A model generated the notes under the pieces. The model saw only the letters and a list, made by a program, of their open reading frames with translations, had not been told where the DNA came from and searched no databases. Below, piece after piece: positions 33,543 through 42,803 of a stretch of 64,000 bases of DNA (within the stretch, counting starts at the first letter, position 1; every line of letters starts with the position of its first letter). The translations under genes and the position numbers were made by a program. Source of the DNA: Acidobacteria subdivision 2 bacterium RH1 MAG20 (lineage in GTDB: Bacteria > Acidobacteriota > Terriglobia > Terriglobales > Acidobacteriaceae); assembly GCA_002197545.1 (NCBI GenBank), contig NFUO01000702.1, positions 73,510 through 137,509 of the forward strand. Reading direction: 5' to 3'.

Positions 33543-34961
33543 CTAGACGTTGACCGCCATGCCTTCAACGCTGCTGAACGCGTCCAGAAGGCTCTCCGAC
33601 AGCGTTGGGTGGGCGTGGATGGTGAACATCATCTCTTCCACCGTAGCTTCAAGTTCGAGCGCGGTGACGCATTCGGCGATCAGCTCGGTGGCGTTGGGGC
33701 CGATGATGTGGACACCGAGGATCTCGCCGTACTTCGCGTCGGAGACGACCTTGACGAAGCCGTCGTGCGAGTCGAGGATGGTCGCCTTGGAGTTGCCCAC
33801 GAAGGGGAACTTGCCGACCTTGACCTGATAACCCTGCTCCTTCGCCTTCGCCTCGGTCAGGCCGACGCTGCCAATCTGCGGATCGCAGTAGGTGCAGCCG
33901 GGGATGCGGCCGCGGTTGACGGCGCGGGCGTATTTTCCGGCCAGCTTCGCGGCGACGACCAATCCAGCCATCGCTCCGACGTGCGCGAGCTGCGGCAGGC
34001 CGGCGACGATGTCGCCGATGGCGTAGACGCCCGGTTCTGTGGTCTCCATCCACTCGTTGGTCAGGATGAAGCCGCGGTCGGGAGCGATCTTCGTCTTGTC
34101 GAGACCGACATCGGAGGTGCGCGGGGCGCGGCCTACGGCTACAAGCACCTTCTCCGCCGACTTGATCTCGCCCTTGCCGTCGGACTTGGTGAAGTGAACG
34201 TTCACGCCGTCCTTCGTCTTCTCGATCTTGTCCACTTTGGCCGATACATGCATGTCGATGCCGCGTTTTTTGAAGAGGCGCAGCAGCTCCTTGCTGATGT
34301 CCTCGTCCTCGGCGGGAACAACCCGAGGCAGTGCCTCAATGACCGTCACGTCCGTGCCGAAGCTCTTGAAGACCGACGCAAATTCGACGCCTACGGCGCC
34401 CGAGCCGATGACGATCAGCGACTTCGGCAGCTTGTCGATGGAGAGGACTTCGATGTTGGTCAGGATGGTCGAGTCCGCTTTGTAGCCGGGTAGCATTCGC
34501 GCGTCGGAACCGGTGGCGAGCACGACCTTCTTCGCCTTTACCGTCTCTTTTTTGCCGGCCTTATCTACTTCGATGGAGAAGACGCCCTCTTTTGCCGGGC
34601 CGGTGAGGCGGCCATAGCCGTTGACGACCGTGATCTTGTTCTTCTTCATCAGGAAGTCGAGGCCCTTGGTGTGCTTGGCGATGATCTCGTTCTTGCGCGC
34701 AAGCAGGTTCTTCCAGTTCAGCTTCGGCTGGCTCACGTTGTCGATGCCGTACTGCTCGGCGTGCTTGAGGTGGTCCCACACCTCGGCGGAGAACAGCATC
34801 GCCTTGGTGGGAATGCAGCCGACGTGCAGGCAGGTGCCGCCCAGCCGGTCGCTCGACTCCACCAGCGCGGTCTTCAGTCCATACTGCCCAGCACGGATGG
34901 CGCAGGTATAGCCTGCCGGTCCGCCGCCAATCACTACTAAGTCATAAATCGTCTCTGCCAA
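33543..34961 (-). CDS. lpdA: Dihydrolipoyl dehydrogenase (E3)
   Basis: 472 residues. FAD site GGGPAGYTCA (12-21), redox disulfide GGTCLHVGCIPTK (Cys44, Cys49), NAD-binding GSGAVGVEFASVF (about 187-199), second FAD segment YAIGDIVAGLPQLAH, and the C-terminal catalytic dyad in HAHPTLSES. It reoxidises lipoyl groups of 2-oxoacid dehydrogenase complexes, in keeping with the nearby E2 and lipB genes. Full length. Confidence 0.97.
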   Translation of the reverse strand: MAETIYDLVVIGGGPAGYTCAIRAGQYGLKTALVESSDRLGGTCLHVGCIPTKAMLFSAEVWDHLKHAEQYGIDNVSQPKLNWKNLLARKNEIIAKHTKGLDFLMKKNKITVVNGYGRLTGPAKEGVFSIEVDKAGKKETVKAKKVVLATGSDARMLPGYKADSTILTNIEVLSIDKLPKSLIVIGSGAVGVEFASVFKSFGTDVTVIEALPRVVPAEDEDISKELLRLFKKRGIDMHVSAKVDKIEKTKDGVNVHFTKSDGKGEIKSAEKVLVAVGRAPRTSDVGLDKTKIAPDRGFILTNEWMETTEPGVYAIGDIVAGLPQLAHVGAMAGLVVAAKLAGKYARAVNRGRIPGCTYCDPQIGSVGLTEAKAKEQGYQVKVGKFPFVGNSKATILDSHDGFVKVVSDAKYGEILGVHIIGPNATELIAECVTALELEATVEEMMFTIHAHPTLSESLLDAFSSVEGMAVNV

Positions 34962-35197
34962 GGGTCTGCTCCATTTCCTGTTCTATTCCTGCCTATGCCA
35001 AACACTTTATCTTACCTCCCGAGTCTGCGAGGTCAGGTCAATCACCCCTTTTTCGCGGGCGAATATCGCAATTAGAGAGGATTTGGACCCAACGATTGTC
35101 TGAACCGTAGTTATCTTTAGATGCTTTTGATAAAAGACGGTCGCAAGCACCCTGTGGCTGCGTCTGTACTCCGCGAAGACCGTCATCAACGAGCAGG

Positions 35198-35647
35198 CTA
35201 CGAAGCCTGCGCCGACTGAAACATTGCCACCTCAGCCTGGCGCCGCGCCAGGAGACCCGGCACAACTACCCCACCCACGTGGTCCCATAGCAGAAATTGC
35301 GCCGCGGCGAGGTCGAACTCGCCCGCATTGACATAGCGCAGCAGCGTCGAGCCAAGCAACCTGCCGCAGCCAAGGTTGAAGACGAAATCGACCAGCGCAT
35401 CGAACTGGCACTGAACAATGCCGGCCGTCACCGCGCGGTTCACGCAGGCCACCGCGCCGGCGACATCGCTATGCAGCAACAGATCGGCCTGGTCTTCGGT
35501 GATGGTCATTCCGCCGTGGACCTCGCGTCCCGTATGTCCGTAACCGATGGTCCAGACGCCAACCTGGTCCTGATAGGCGGTAAGGCGCAAGCCCTCAAAC
35601 TTTTTTGTCAAAGCGAAACCGGCATCGCTGTAGCTGAAGTTGGACAC
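35198..35647 (-). CDS. GH24 phage-type lysozyme (endolysin)
   Basis: 149 residues from GTG 35647; the frame extends to 35758 into hemB without a ribosome site. T4-lysozyme-family core: catalytic Glu18 in KKFEGLRLTAYQDQVGVWTIGYGHTG, then a helical C-terminal lobe (QCQFDALVDFVFNLGCGRL, about 83-101) of the type seen in SAR and phage lysozymes. No signal peptide, holin or spanin is adjacent. It is a solitary phage-type gene 10 kb from the phage-like module, which itself lacks an endolysin. Confidence 0.88.
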   Translation of the reverse strand: MSNFSYSDAGFALTKKFEGLRLTAYQDQVGVWTIGYGHTGREVHGGMTITEDQADLLLHSDVAGAVACVNRAVTAGIVQCQFDALVDFVFNLGCGRLLGSTLLRYVNAGEFDLAAAQFLLWDHVGGVVVPGLLARRQAEVAMFQSAQAS

Positions 35648-35726
35648 GGAGGTTTGCCTTTCTTCCTGAACGGAGCATAGCTTAGCATGAATCCCGCGAC
35701 GCACTTGCGCCCTTTTATGCCTCGGG

Positions 35727-36737
35727 CTACCCCAGCAATCTGGCCGCATCCTTCGCAAAATAGGTCACGATGAAATCCGCCCCGGCGCGGCGGATCGAGA
35801 GCAGCGACTCCATCATGGCGCGCTCCGGCTCCAGCCATCCGCGCTGAAAGGCCGCGTGCAGCATCGAGTATTCGCCCGAGACCTGATACGCGCCCATGGG
35901 CAGGTCGTAGCGCTCGCGGGCGGCGCGAATAACGTCGAGATAGGGCATGGCGGGCTTCATCAACAGCATGTCCGCGCCCTCGGCGATGTCCTGGTCGATC
36001 TCGCGCATGGCCTCGCGCAGATTGGCGCCGTCCATCTGGTAGCTGCGTCGGTCGCCGAACTGCGGGGCCGAATCCGCCGCCTCGCGGAAGGGGCCGTAGA
36101 AGGCTGACGAGAACTTCGAGGCGTAGCTCAAAATGGGCGTCTGCTGGTGGCCGCCAGCGTCGAGAGCATCGCGGATCGCGGCGACGCGGCCATCCATCAT
36201 GTCGCTGGGCGCAACAATGTCCGCACCGGCAGCGGCCAGCGAGGCGGCTGTCTTTGCGATGAGAGCCACGCTGGAGTCGTTCTCAATCTCATAGTGGGCT
36301 TCGTCTCCGTTGCCGCGGGCGCTATCCCGAGCGACGATGCCGCAGTGTCCGTGCGAGGTGTACTCGCAGAGGCAGACATCCGCGATCTGAACCAGAGAAT
36401 CCAGCCCGCGGTTGGACTTGAAGACGCGCAGCGCCGTTTGCACGATGCCGTCCGCGGCCCATGCTCCGGTTGCCTGTTCGTCCTTCTCCGCCGGGAGACC
36501 GAACAGCAGCAGCCCGCCGATGCCAAGCGCAGCGCAGGCCTCCGCCTCTTTCACTGCTTCATCGATAGACAGGTTGAAGCAGCCCGGCATCGAGCTGATC
36601 TCTTTGCGGACGCCTTCGCCGGGGCAGAGAAACAGCGGATAGATGAATGCGCCGGGATGCAGGTGCGTCTCGCGAACGAGCGACCGTATGGCCTCGGTGC
36701 GGCGCAACCGGCGCAGGCGGGTGGCAGGGAAGTTCAT
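35727..36737 (-). CDS. hemB: Delta-aminolevulinic acid dehydratase (porphobilinogen synthase)
   Basis: 336 residues. It condenses two ALA molecules to porphobilinogen for haem synthesis. The three-cysteine zinc site is intact ([14 protein letters not shown]; Cys122, 124, 132). Schiff-base lysines lie in [14 protein letters not shown] and [12 protein letters not shown]. The terminal [11 protein letters not shown] segment is conserved. The zinc-type site suggests a zinc-dependent rather than purely magnesium-dependent enzyme. Confidence 0.97.
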   Translation of the reverse strand: MNFPATRLRRLRRTEAIRSLVRETHLHPGAFIYPLFLCPGEGVRKEISSMPGCFNLSIDEAVKEAEACAALGIGGLLLFGLPAEKDEQATGAWAADGIVQTALRVFKSNRGLDSLVQIADVCLCEYTSHGHCGIVARDSARGNGDEAHYEIENDSSVALIAKTAASLAAAGADIVAPSDMMDGRVAAIRDALDAGGHQQTPILSYASKFSSAFYGPFREAADSAPQFGDRRSYQMDGANLREAMREIDQDIAEGADMLLMKPAMPYLDVIRAARERYDLPMGAYQVSGEYSMLHAAFQRGWLEPERAMMESLLSIRRAGADFIVTYFAKDAARLLG

Positions 36738-36815
36738 GTATTTAGTTTACGGCCAGGGTTGCAGAGCGGCTCTAAATGCCATCAACCCTTCCGGGAAGCA
36801 AGGGCGAAAACAGCT

Positions 36816-37382
36816 TCAATAATGGTCGGCAATCGCGTCATACTCCGCGCCGGACTCCGACGGGACCAGCACCCACAGGGTATAGATTCCCAGCGCCGTG
36901 CCTACGGGGAACTTCAGCAGGGCAAGAATGGCGACGACGATCCCCAGCACTCGTCCCCATGGCTTGCGCGTCAGCAGGCTGAAGCCGACCAGAAACGCGA
37001 GGAAGGCGGTAACGGTCGCAACCATCGCAATCAGCGGGAGTAGAACCCCCATCCATGGCATCCATGGCGGCCCGAAGGTCCCGTGGTGGAAGCGGCCGCC
37101 CCACTCCCATCCGCTGCCGCCAAAGTTGCGGAAGGTCGCCACCCGCAGAACGAAGATCCCTATCAGCCCGGCGATGATCCGGTACGCTCCAAAGACACAC
37201 CACAGAAAGCCAAGCGTCTGTAGATTGCGCTGCACGCGCGGGGGGCGCATCGCGTACATCGGCGGATAGGCCGGAGGATAGAGCGGTTGGTTGGGCGGCG
37301 GCGCCGCGACCACCTGCGTGCCGCACCGGGGGCAGAAATGAACCTCCGCAGCAACTGGATTACCACATGCCTGACAGACCAT
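36816..37382 (-). CDS. Zinc-ribbon membrane protein
   Basis: 188 residues. An N-terminal zinc ribbon (CQACGNPVAAEVHFCPRCG, 3-21) is followed by a Pro/Tyr-rich linker (PPNQPLYPPAYPPMYAM). Three to four membrane helices follow (about 55-80, 108-130, 140-165), and a short acidic tail. No known function; such proteins are widespread in Acidobacteriota. It is divergent from mutS2 (about 105 bp apart). Confidence 0.75.
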   Translation of the reverse strand: MVCQACGNPVAAEVHFCPRCGTQVVAAPPPNQPLYPPAYPPMYAMRPPRVQRNLQTLGFLWCVFGAYRIIAGLIGIFVLRVATFRNFGGSGWEWGGRFHHGTFGPPWMPWMGVLLPLIAMVATVTAFLAFLVGFSLLTRKPWGRVLGIVVAILALLKFPVGTALGIYTLWVLVPSESGAEYDAIADHY

Positions 37383-37488
37383 CCGACACCTCCCGGCGCT
37401 AGCCCGCGCTCTTTACCTATGGATACGCATCCCGGCCTTCGGAAGTTCCAGGCGATTACGATATACGTTTTCGAGAATAGATACGATA

Positions 37489-39996
37489 GTGAATGTGACC
37501 GCACCGCATCTGCTGCCTATGATTCCGTCGCCTCTGCCTGAGACCAGCGCCGCAGCGCTCGAGTGGCCGCGTCTGCGCGAGTCCATCGCGGGGCGCACCT
37601 TCTCGCCGCTGGGCCGGGCCTGGGTGCTCGCGCTCGAGCCTTCCGCCGATCCTGGCTGGATCGACCAGCAGCAGCAACGGACGGAGGAGATGCGGAAGAT
37701 GCTCTCGGGCGGCGGCAGCTTCGACTTCCACGGCCTCTTCGACCCCACCCTTCTGCTCGATCAGGCGCGGATCGATGGGGCTGCGCTTGAGGCCACGGAG
37801 ATCAACAGCCTGCTCACTGTCGTCGAACGTGTCGCTGCATGGCGCAACATGATCGATCCGCCTGCCAACGGCACGCGCTACCACTGGCCAGCGATTGCTG
37901 CACTCTCCGCGCCACTGCTCGATCACGACTTCGCGCCGCTGCTGCGTCTGCTGCGCGGCAAGATCGAGCCTGACGGCTCGCTCAACGACGACGCCTCGCC
38001 CGAGCTGCGCCGCATCCGCCGGGCAATGGAACGACAACATAAAGCGATTGAAGAGAGTCTCCGCAAGTCGCTGCGGTCGCTCGCCGAAGGCGGCAGCACA
38101 AGCGGCGGCACGCAATTATTACAGGACGACCTCATCACCATTCGCGGCGACCGCTTCGTCATCCCGGTCAAAGCCGAGTTCAAGCGCAAGGTCCCCGGCG
38201 TCGTCCACGGGTCGTCTTCCTCGGGGCAGACCGTGTTCGTCGAGCCTCTTGAAACCATCGAGCAGAACAACGAGCTCGTCCGCCTGCTCGACGAAGAACA
38301 GGCCGAGATTCACCGCATCCTGGTCGCCATGACCCGCGCCCTCGGCGAGCACGCCACTGCGATTCATACAGGCACATGCATTCTCGCCGAGATCGAGTCC
38401 CACACCGCTCGCGCCCGTTTTGCCAATGACCTCAACTGCGTTCGGCCTGTCTTTACGCAGGAGCTCTCTCTTACCGCCGCTCGCCACCCGCTGCTCGAAC
38501 TCCGCATGAGGGCTGCCGCGCTCGAAGAGGGAAGCGACGCCGACAGCCCTGTCCCGCTCACCATCGTCCTTCCGCCCAGCACAAAGCAGCTCATCATCAG
38601 CGGCCCCAACACCGGCGGCAAGACCGTCTCGCTCAAGACGCTGGGTCTGCTCTCGCTGATGGCACAGGCCGGTGTTCCCGTTCCGGCAGAGGAAGCAAAG
38701 CTCCCGCTCTTCACCAGCGTCTACGCGGACATCGGCGATGCGCAGTCGATCGAGCGCAACCTCTCCAGCTTCTCGGCGCACGTCGTCAACCTCGACCGCA
38801 TCTCGCGTGAAGCCACCGCTTCCTCGCTCGTCCTGCTCGATGAGTTAGGCTCCGCCACCGATCCCGAAGAGGGCGCGGCGCTGGCCGTGGCCGTCGCCTC
38901 GCACTTCCTCGCGGCGAATGTGTGGTGCTGCATTACGACGCACCTTACCTCGCTCAAGGTCTACGCGGCCAATCACGCGGGAGTGCTCAACGCCGCCGTC
39001 GGCTTCGACCAGGAGACCCTCACCCCAACCTACGAGCTTCGCCTCGGCGTCCCCGGGGCCTCTGCCGGGCTGAACATCGCCGCGCGCCTCGGCCTCTCGC
39101 CGGAGATCATCACCGCCGCGCGTGCGCAGATGACCACGCAGACCGCCGACATCGGCGCCTTCCTCGATCAGCTTCACGACCAGCTCACCGCCGCCGTCGC
39201 CGAGCGCGAGTCCATGCGCCGCCGCGAGCAGGAGCTCTCGCGCGAAAAGGCCCGCGTCGAAGTCGAAGGCCGCGCCGAACAAAAAGCTCGAACGAAAGAA
39301 CTCGAAGCCAAGCTCAACTCGCTCATCGAAGACTTCGCTTATCAATTGCGCGAGACCGTAAAAGCCATCGACGACAAGGCACTCGCGCAAAAGATCGCCC
39401 GCGACTCTGCTGCGCGCATTGCACGCCTGCGCCGCGAGTTTTCAGAACAGTTCAACTCCACTGTTGTCGCTCACAATACGGGAGCCGACAGGAACGACCC
39501 CGCCGCGCAGCCGCACATTCCCAAGGGCATCAAGGCTGGAGATCTGGTCAAACTAAAATCGCTGGGCAGACAGGCAAAGGTGGATCGGGTCATCGACGCA
39601 AAGACATTCGAGGTCTCCATCGGCCCCATGAAGATGCGTGCCGGCATCGACGATATCGCTGGAGTGGAGTCGGTGAAAGTCGTCACCCCGCTCGAAGCGG
39701 CGCGCAAACGTGGCAACGTCACCGTCTCCACCAGCAACGACCCCGACTACATGTCGTCGGAGATCAACGTCATCGGCCGCACCGCCGACGAGGCCCATGA
39801 CGAAGTGGAGCGCTTCCTCGACCGCGCCTTCCTCGCCGGTCTGCCTCGCATCCGTATCGTCCACGGCACCGGCATGGGCATCCTGCGCCGCACCCTGCGC
39901 GAATATCTCCGCAGCCACCCACACGTCACCACCATCACCGAGCCTCCGCAGAACGAAGGCGGCCAGGGCGCTACTGTGGTTGAACTGCGGCAGTAA
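37489..39996 (+). CDS. mutS2: Endonuclease MutS2
   Basis: 835 residues from GTG 37489; an ATG at 37519 is possible. Neither start has a strong ribosome site. Order: MutS core and clamp region (to about 330), ATPase with Walker A SGPNTGGKTVSLKTLG (about 368-383) and Walker B LVLLDELGSATDP, a long coiled coil (about 540-640, ERESMRRREQELSREK), a linker with KOW-like LVKLKSLGRQAKV (about 685), and a C-terminal Smr nuclease domain (about 750-835, HGTGMGILRRTLREYL). MutS2 restrains recombination and, in other bacteria, rescues collided ribosomes. It has no mismatch-binding domain I, as expected for the family. Confidence 0.96.
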   Translation: MNVTAPHLLPMIPSPLPETSAAALEWPRLRESIAGRTFSPLGRAWVLALEPSADPGWIDQQQQRTEEMRKMLSGGGSFDFHGLFDPTLLLDQARIDGAALEATEINSLLTVVERVAAWRNMIDPPANGTRYHWPAIAALSAPLLDHDFAPLLRLLRGKIEPDGSLNDDASPELRRIRRAMERQHKAIEESLRKSLRSLAEGGSTSGGTQLLQDDLITIRGDRFVIPVKAEFKRKVPGVVHGSSSSGQTVFVEPLETIEQNNELVRLLDEEQAEIHRILVAMTRALGEHATAIHTGTCILAEIESHTARARFANDLNCVRPVFTQELSLTAARHPLLELRMRAAALEEGSDADSPVPLTIVLPPSTKQLIISGPNTGGKTVSLKTLGLLSLMAQAGVPVPAEEAKLPLFTSVYADIGDAQSIERNLSSFSAHVVNLDRISREATASSLVLLDELGSATDPEEGAALAVAVASHFLAANVWCCITTHLTSLKVYAANHAGVLNAAVGFDQETLTPTYELRLGVPGASAGLNIAARLGLSPEIITAARAQMTTQTADIGAFLDQLHDQLTAAVAERESMRRREQELSREKARVEVEGRAEQKARTKELEAKLNSLIEDFAYQLRETVKAIDDKALAQKIARDSAARIARLRREFSEQFNSTVVAHNTGADRNDPAAQPHIPKGIKAGDLVKLKSLGRQAKVDRVIDAKTFEVSIGPMKMRAGIDDIAGVESVKVVTPLEAARKRGNVTVSTSNDPDYMSSEINVIGRTADEAHDEVERFLDRAFLAGLPRIRIVHGTGMGILRRTLREYLRSHPHVTTITEPPQNEGGQGATVVELRQ

Positions 39997-40106
39997 TCCT
40001 GCAACCAGTATGCGATACTTGCCCTCGCTGAGAAACGAAGCAAGCGTCGCCGCAAAGTGCTTCCTTCAGCAGAAGCAGGACCGTCAAAACACAACGGGGG
40101 AATCGA

Positions 40107-41930
40107 ATGTCATCCTCTTCGCGCATCAACCAGATGAACCGCCGCTATTTTCTTCGCTCCTCCGCGCTTACGGCAGCAGCCGGATTCGGCTCCCAGATAC
40201 TTCCTCCTGCGCTTCTAGCTGAGACCTCCGCCTCCCCATCCATAGCCCCCCTCGCCACCTTTACCTACAGCGACGTCACCTTCGCGCCCGGCATCCACGA
40301 CGCGCAGTTGCATCAGACGCACGGCATCCTGATGGGCCTCAGCGACGACGAGATGTTGAAGCCCTTTCGCGTCCGCGCCGGCCAGCCCGCGCCCGGCGCC
40401 AGTCTCGGCGGCTGGTACGACGCCGATGCTTTCGCTCCCGCCCATGCCTTTGGCCAGTGGCTTTCGGCCCTGTCGCGCTTCTACGTCATCACCGGCGACG
40501 AGGAGACAAACCGCAAGATCACCAGCCTGATCAGCAGCTTCCGCCAGATGAAAGACCTGGACCTCTTCTTCAAAGGCAATCGCTTTCCCGCCTACACCTT
40601 CGATAAGGTCAACTGCGGCCTCACCGACGCCTATACCTTCGCGCACTCGCAGCAAGCAGTTGAGACCCTCAATCATCTCACCGCCTGCGCGACGCCATAC
40701 CTTCCGGGGAGAGCGCTCTCCCGCGTCGAGCAGGCCGCCCGTCCGCACAAGGACCAGACCTACACCTGGGACGAAAGCTATACGCTGGCGGAGAATCTAT
40801 TTCTCGCTTGGCGCCGCACCGGCGACAAAAAATACCGTGAGCTCGGCAGCGCGTATCTTTACAACTCCTTCTTCAAACCGCTTGCCCAGGGCGACAACGT
40901 TCTGCCCAACATGCACGCGTACAGCCATCTCAACTCGCTGAACTCCGCGGCGATGGGCTATCTCGCGCTCAACGATCCCATCTACCTGAAGGCTGCCGTC
41001 AACGGATTCGAGTTCGTGCGGCAGCAGAGCTTCGCCACCGGAGGCTGGGGGCCGAATGAGGCGTTCATCACGCCGGGCAAGGGCGAACTCGGCAAAAGCC
41101 TCGCCGACACCCACCACAGCTTCGAGACGCCCTGCGGGTCCTACGGCCACTTCAAGCTCACACGTTACCTGCTCTCCATCACCGGCGATCCCCGCTATGG
41201 CGACAGCATGGAAGCCGTCATGTACAACACCATCCTGGGGGCCAAGCCGCTCCAGCCCGACGGCCACGCCTTCTACTACTCCGACTACAACCGCGTCGGA
41301 CACAGGACCTTCTTCCCGGACAAGTGGCCGTGCTGCTCCGGCACCATCACTCAGATCGCAGCCGACTATCGCATCAGCGCCTATCTGCACGACGCGCAGG
41401 GCGTCTATGTCAACCTCTATATTCCCTCCACGCTCCGCTGGAAGCACCGCGGCAACGACATCCAGCTCAGCCAGCGGGGAAGTTACCCTCTCGACGAACG
41501 CATCTCCTTCGATGTGCGCGCCGCGAAGCCCACCAGCTTCGCCCTGCGCCTTCGCATTCCCGCCTGGGCAGGCGACGGCGCGCGCGTCTCCGTCAACGGC
41601 AAGCCCCAATCGCTTACCCTGAAGCCTGGGACCTTTGCCGCCATCCACCGCACATGGGGCGCAAACGACCGGGTTGAACTTACGCTGCCGCTAACGCTCA
41701 GGCTTCAGCAAGTCGATCCGGAGACGCCAGAGACAGTGGCTCTGCTGCGCGGCCCACTCGTCCTTTTCCTTCTTGGCGACTCGCAACCTCTACCGGAAAA
41801 ATCGCTGCTCTCCGCCGAACGGATTGCCCCGACAGAGTGGCTCGTGCAAAGCCCAAAAGGCGACGTCCGCCTCCGCCCCTTCACCGGCGTACAGGACCAG
41901 CAGTACAGCACCTATACTCAGCTTGCGTAG
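40107..41930 (+). CDS. Tat-exported GH127-type beta-L-arabinofuranosidase
   Basis: 607 residues, ATG with GGGGG upstream. Twin-arginine signal NRRYFLRSSALTAAAG (11-26) directs folded export. DUF1680/GH127 catalytic region: SLGGWYDADAFAPAHAFGQWL (about 98-118), the HAYSHLNS segment, ADTHHSFETPCGSYG, and PCCSGT (about 412-417), which carries the zinc-ligand cysteines and nucleophile in characterised members. C-terminal beta domains (about 450-607) complete the fold. It likely removes arabinose from plant hemicellulose or glycoproteins. It could equally be one of the related GH146-type enzymes; the linkage specificity cannot be read from sequence. Confidence 0.85.
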   Translation: MSSSSRINQMNRRYFLRSSALTAAAGFGSQILPPALLAETSASPSIAPLATFTYSDVTFAPGIHDAQLHQTHGILMGLSDDEMLKPFRVRAGQPAPGASLGGWYDADAFAPAHAFGQWLSALSRFYVITGDEETNRKITSLISSFRQMKDLDLFFKGNRFPAYTFDKVNCGLTDAYTFAHSQQAVETLNHLTACATPYLPGRALSRVEQAARPHKDQTYTWDESYTLAENLFLAWRRTGDKKYRELGSAYLYNSFFKPLAQGDNVLPNMHAYSHLNSLNSAAMGYLALNDPIYLKAAVNGFEFVRQQSFATGGWGPNEAFITPGKGELGKSLADTHHSFETPCGSYGHFKLTRYLLSITGDPRYGDSMEAVMYNTILGAKPLQPDGHAFYYSDYNRVGHRTFFPDKWPCCSGTITQIAADYRISAYLHDAQGVYVNLYIPSTLRWKHRGNDIQLSQRGSYPLDERISFDVRAAKPTSFALRLRIPAWAGDGARVSVNGKPQSLTLKPGTFAAIHRTWGANDRVELTLPLTLRLQQVDPETPETVALLRGPLVLFLLGDSQPLPEKSLLSAERIAPTEWLVQSPKGDVRLRPFTGVQDQQYSTYTQLA

Positions 41931-42036
41931 TGCCGCGCTACGTGGAAGTGAGGCCACGCATTTTCGGTGACCTTTCATTTGTTCAACCTTGACGGGGCTG
42001 GTGATATATAGCATGATAGGTATCAGAGGTGGTGCA

Positions 42037-42318
42037 ATGGCACATCTTGAAAAAGCCAAGGTCTTCATGACAGGACGGAGCCAAGCTGTCCGTATCCCCG
42101 CAGAATATCGCTTTACCAGCAGCGAGGTTTACATCCGGCGCGACCCAAAGAACGGCAATCTGATCTTGTCGCAAGCTCCGGGAAGTTTACGGGAGATCTT
42201 CGCGGCATTTGACCGGCTTGGTGTTCCCCAGGACTTTCTCTCGCCCGAGGAGCGGTCGCAGGAACCATCGCAAGAGCGAGGCGATGACTTTCTCAAGATG
42301 CCTGAGAGCTCCATCTAA
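42037..42318 (+). CDS. vapB: VapB-type antitoxin (AbrB/MazE fold)
   Basis: 93 residues from ATG 42037, with AGAGGTGG upstream. The SpoVT/AbrB DNA-binding part is recognisable: KAKVFMTGRSQAVRIPAEYRF (about 6-26), then VYIRRDPKNGNLILSQ. The C-terminal toxin-binding tail (about 60-93) is charged. Its stop shares one base with the vapC start (TAATG). The upstream TATATA-rich stretch (about 42003-42025) is a likely promoter/operator. Confidence 0.88.
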   Translation: MAHLEKAKVFMTGRSQAVRIPAEYRFTSSEVYIRRDPKNGNLILSQAPGSLREIFAAFDRLGVPQDFLSPEERSQEPSQERGDDFLKMPESSI

Positions 42319-42755
42319 TGCCATCTCCGGCCTCCCCGGCTCGCGTGATTTATTTGCTCGATACCAATATGGTGAGCTACATCGTCACGGGTCAATCCCC
42401 CGCCGCACGCGAACGGATGGCCTCTTTGACACACGACGATATCTGCTGCATCTCCACCGTCTCTGAGGGTGAAATCCAATACGGCCTCGCCAAACGGCCT
42501 AACGCAACCGAGTTTCGGGGCCTGATGGATGGGTTTCTTGCCAGCATCCGGATCTTGCCGTGGGACCGCGAGGAAGCCTATCACTATGGACTCGTCCGGG
42601 CAAAGCTTCAGAATGCAGGGACGCCACTTGGCAGTATAGATATGATGATCGCGGCTCATGCGGTGGCCATCGGTGCCGTCCTCGTCACGAATGACAAAGC
42701 CTTTGGACGTGTAGACGACCTGCATGTAATGGTCAATTGGGCCACAGATCTTTAG
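42318..42755 (+). CDS. vapC: VapC-type PIN-domain toxin (RNase)
   Basis: 145 residues. PIN nuclease acids: Asp15 (YLLDTN), Glu50/Glu52 (VSEGEIQYG), Asp108 (LGSIDMMIAAHA) and Asp126 (VTNDKAF). The set is complete, so it should be active against RNA. It overlaps vapB by 1 bp. It is convergent with dnaN, with an imperfect hairpin in the 48-bp gap. Confidence 0.92.
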   Translation: MPSPASPARVIYLLDTNMVSYIVTGQSPAARERMASLTHDDICCISTVSEGEIQYGLAKRPNATEFRGLMDGFLASIRILPWDREEAYHYGLVRAKLQNAGTPLGSIDMMIAAHAVAIGAVLVTNDKAFGRVDDLHVMVNWATDL

Positions 42756-42760
42756 CAGTC

Positions 42761-42792
42761 CGAGATGCGCGGGTTTTTTAACACCCGTCTCG
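42761..42792. terminator. Imperfect hairpin between vapC and dnaN
   Basis: CGAGATGCGCGGGT pairs imperfectly with ACACCCGTCTCG around TTTTTTA. The loop T run makes this a plausible bidirectional 3' end for the convergent genes. Confidence 0.5.
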
Positions 42793-42803
42793 ATGACAGA
42801 TCG

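Noticed and set aside
37441..37490. Possible dif-like or operator sequence before mutS2
   Set aside because: No 11-6-11 XerC/XerD arrangement could be matched; left unassigned.
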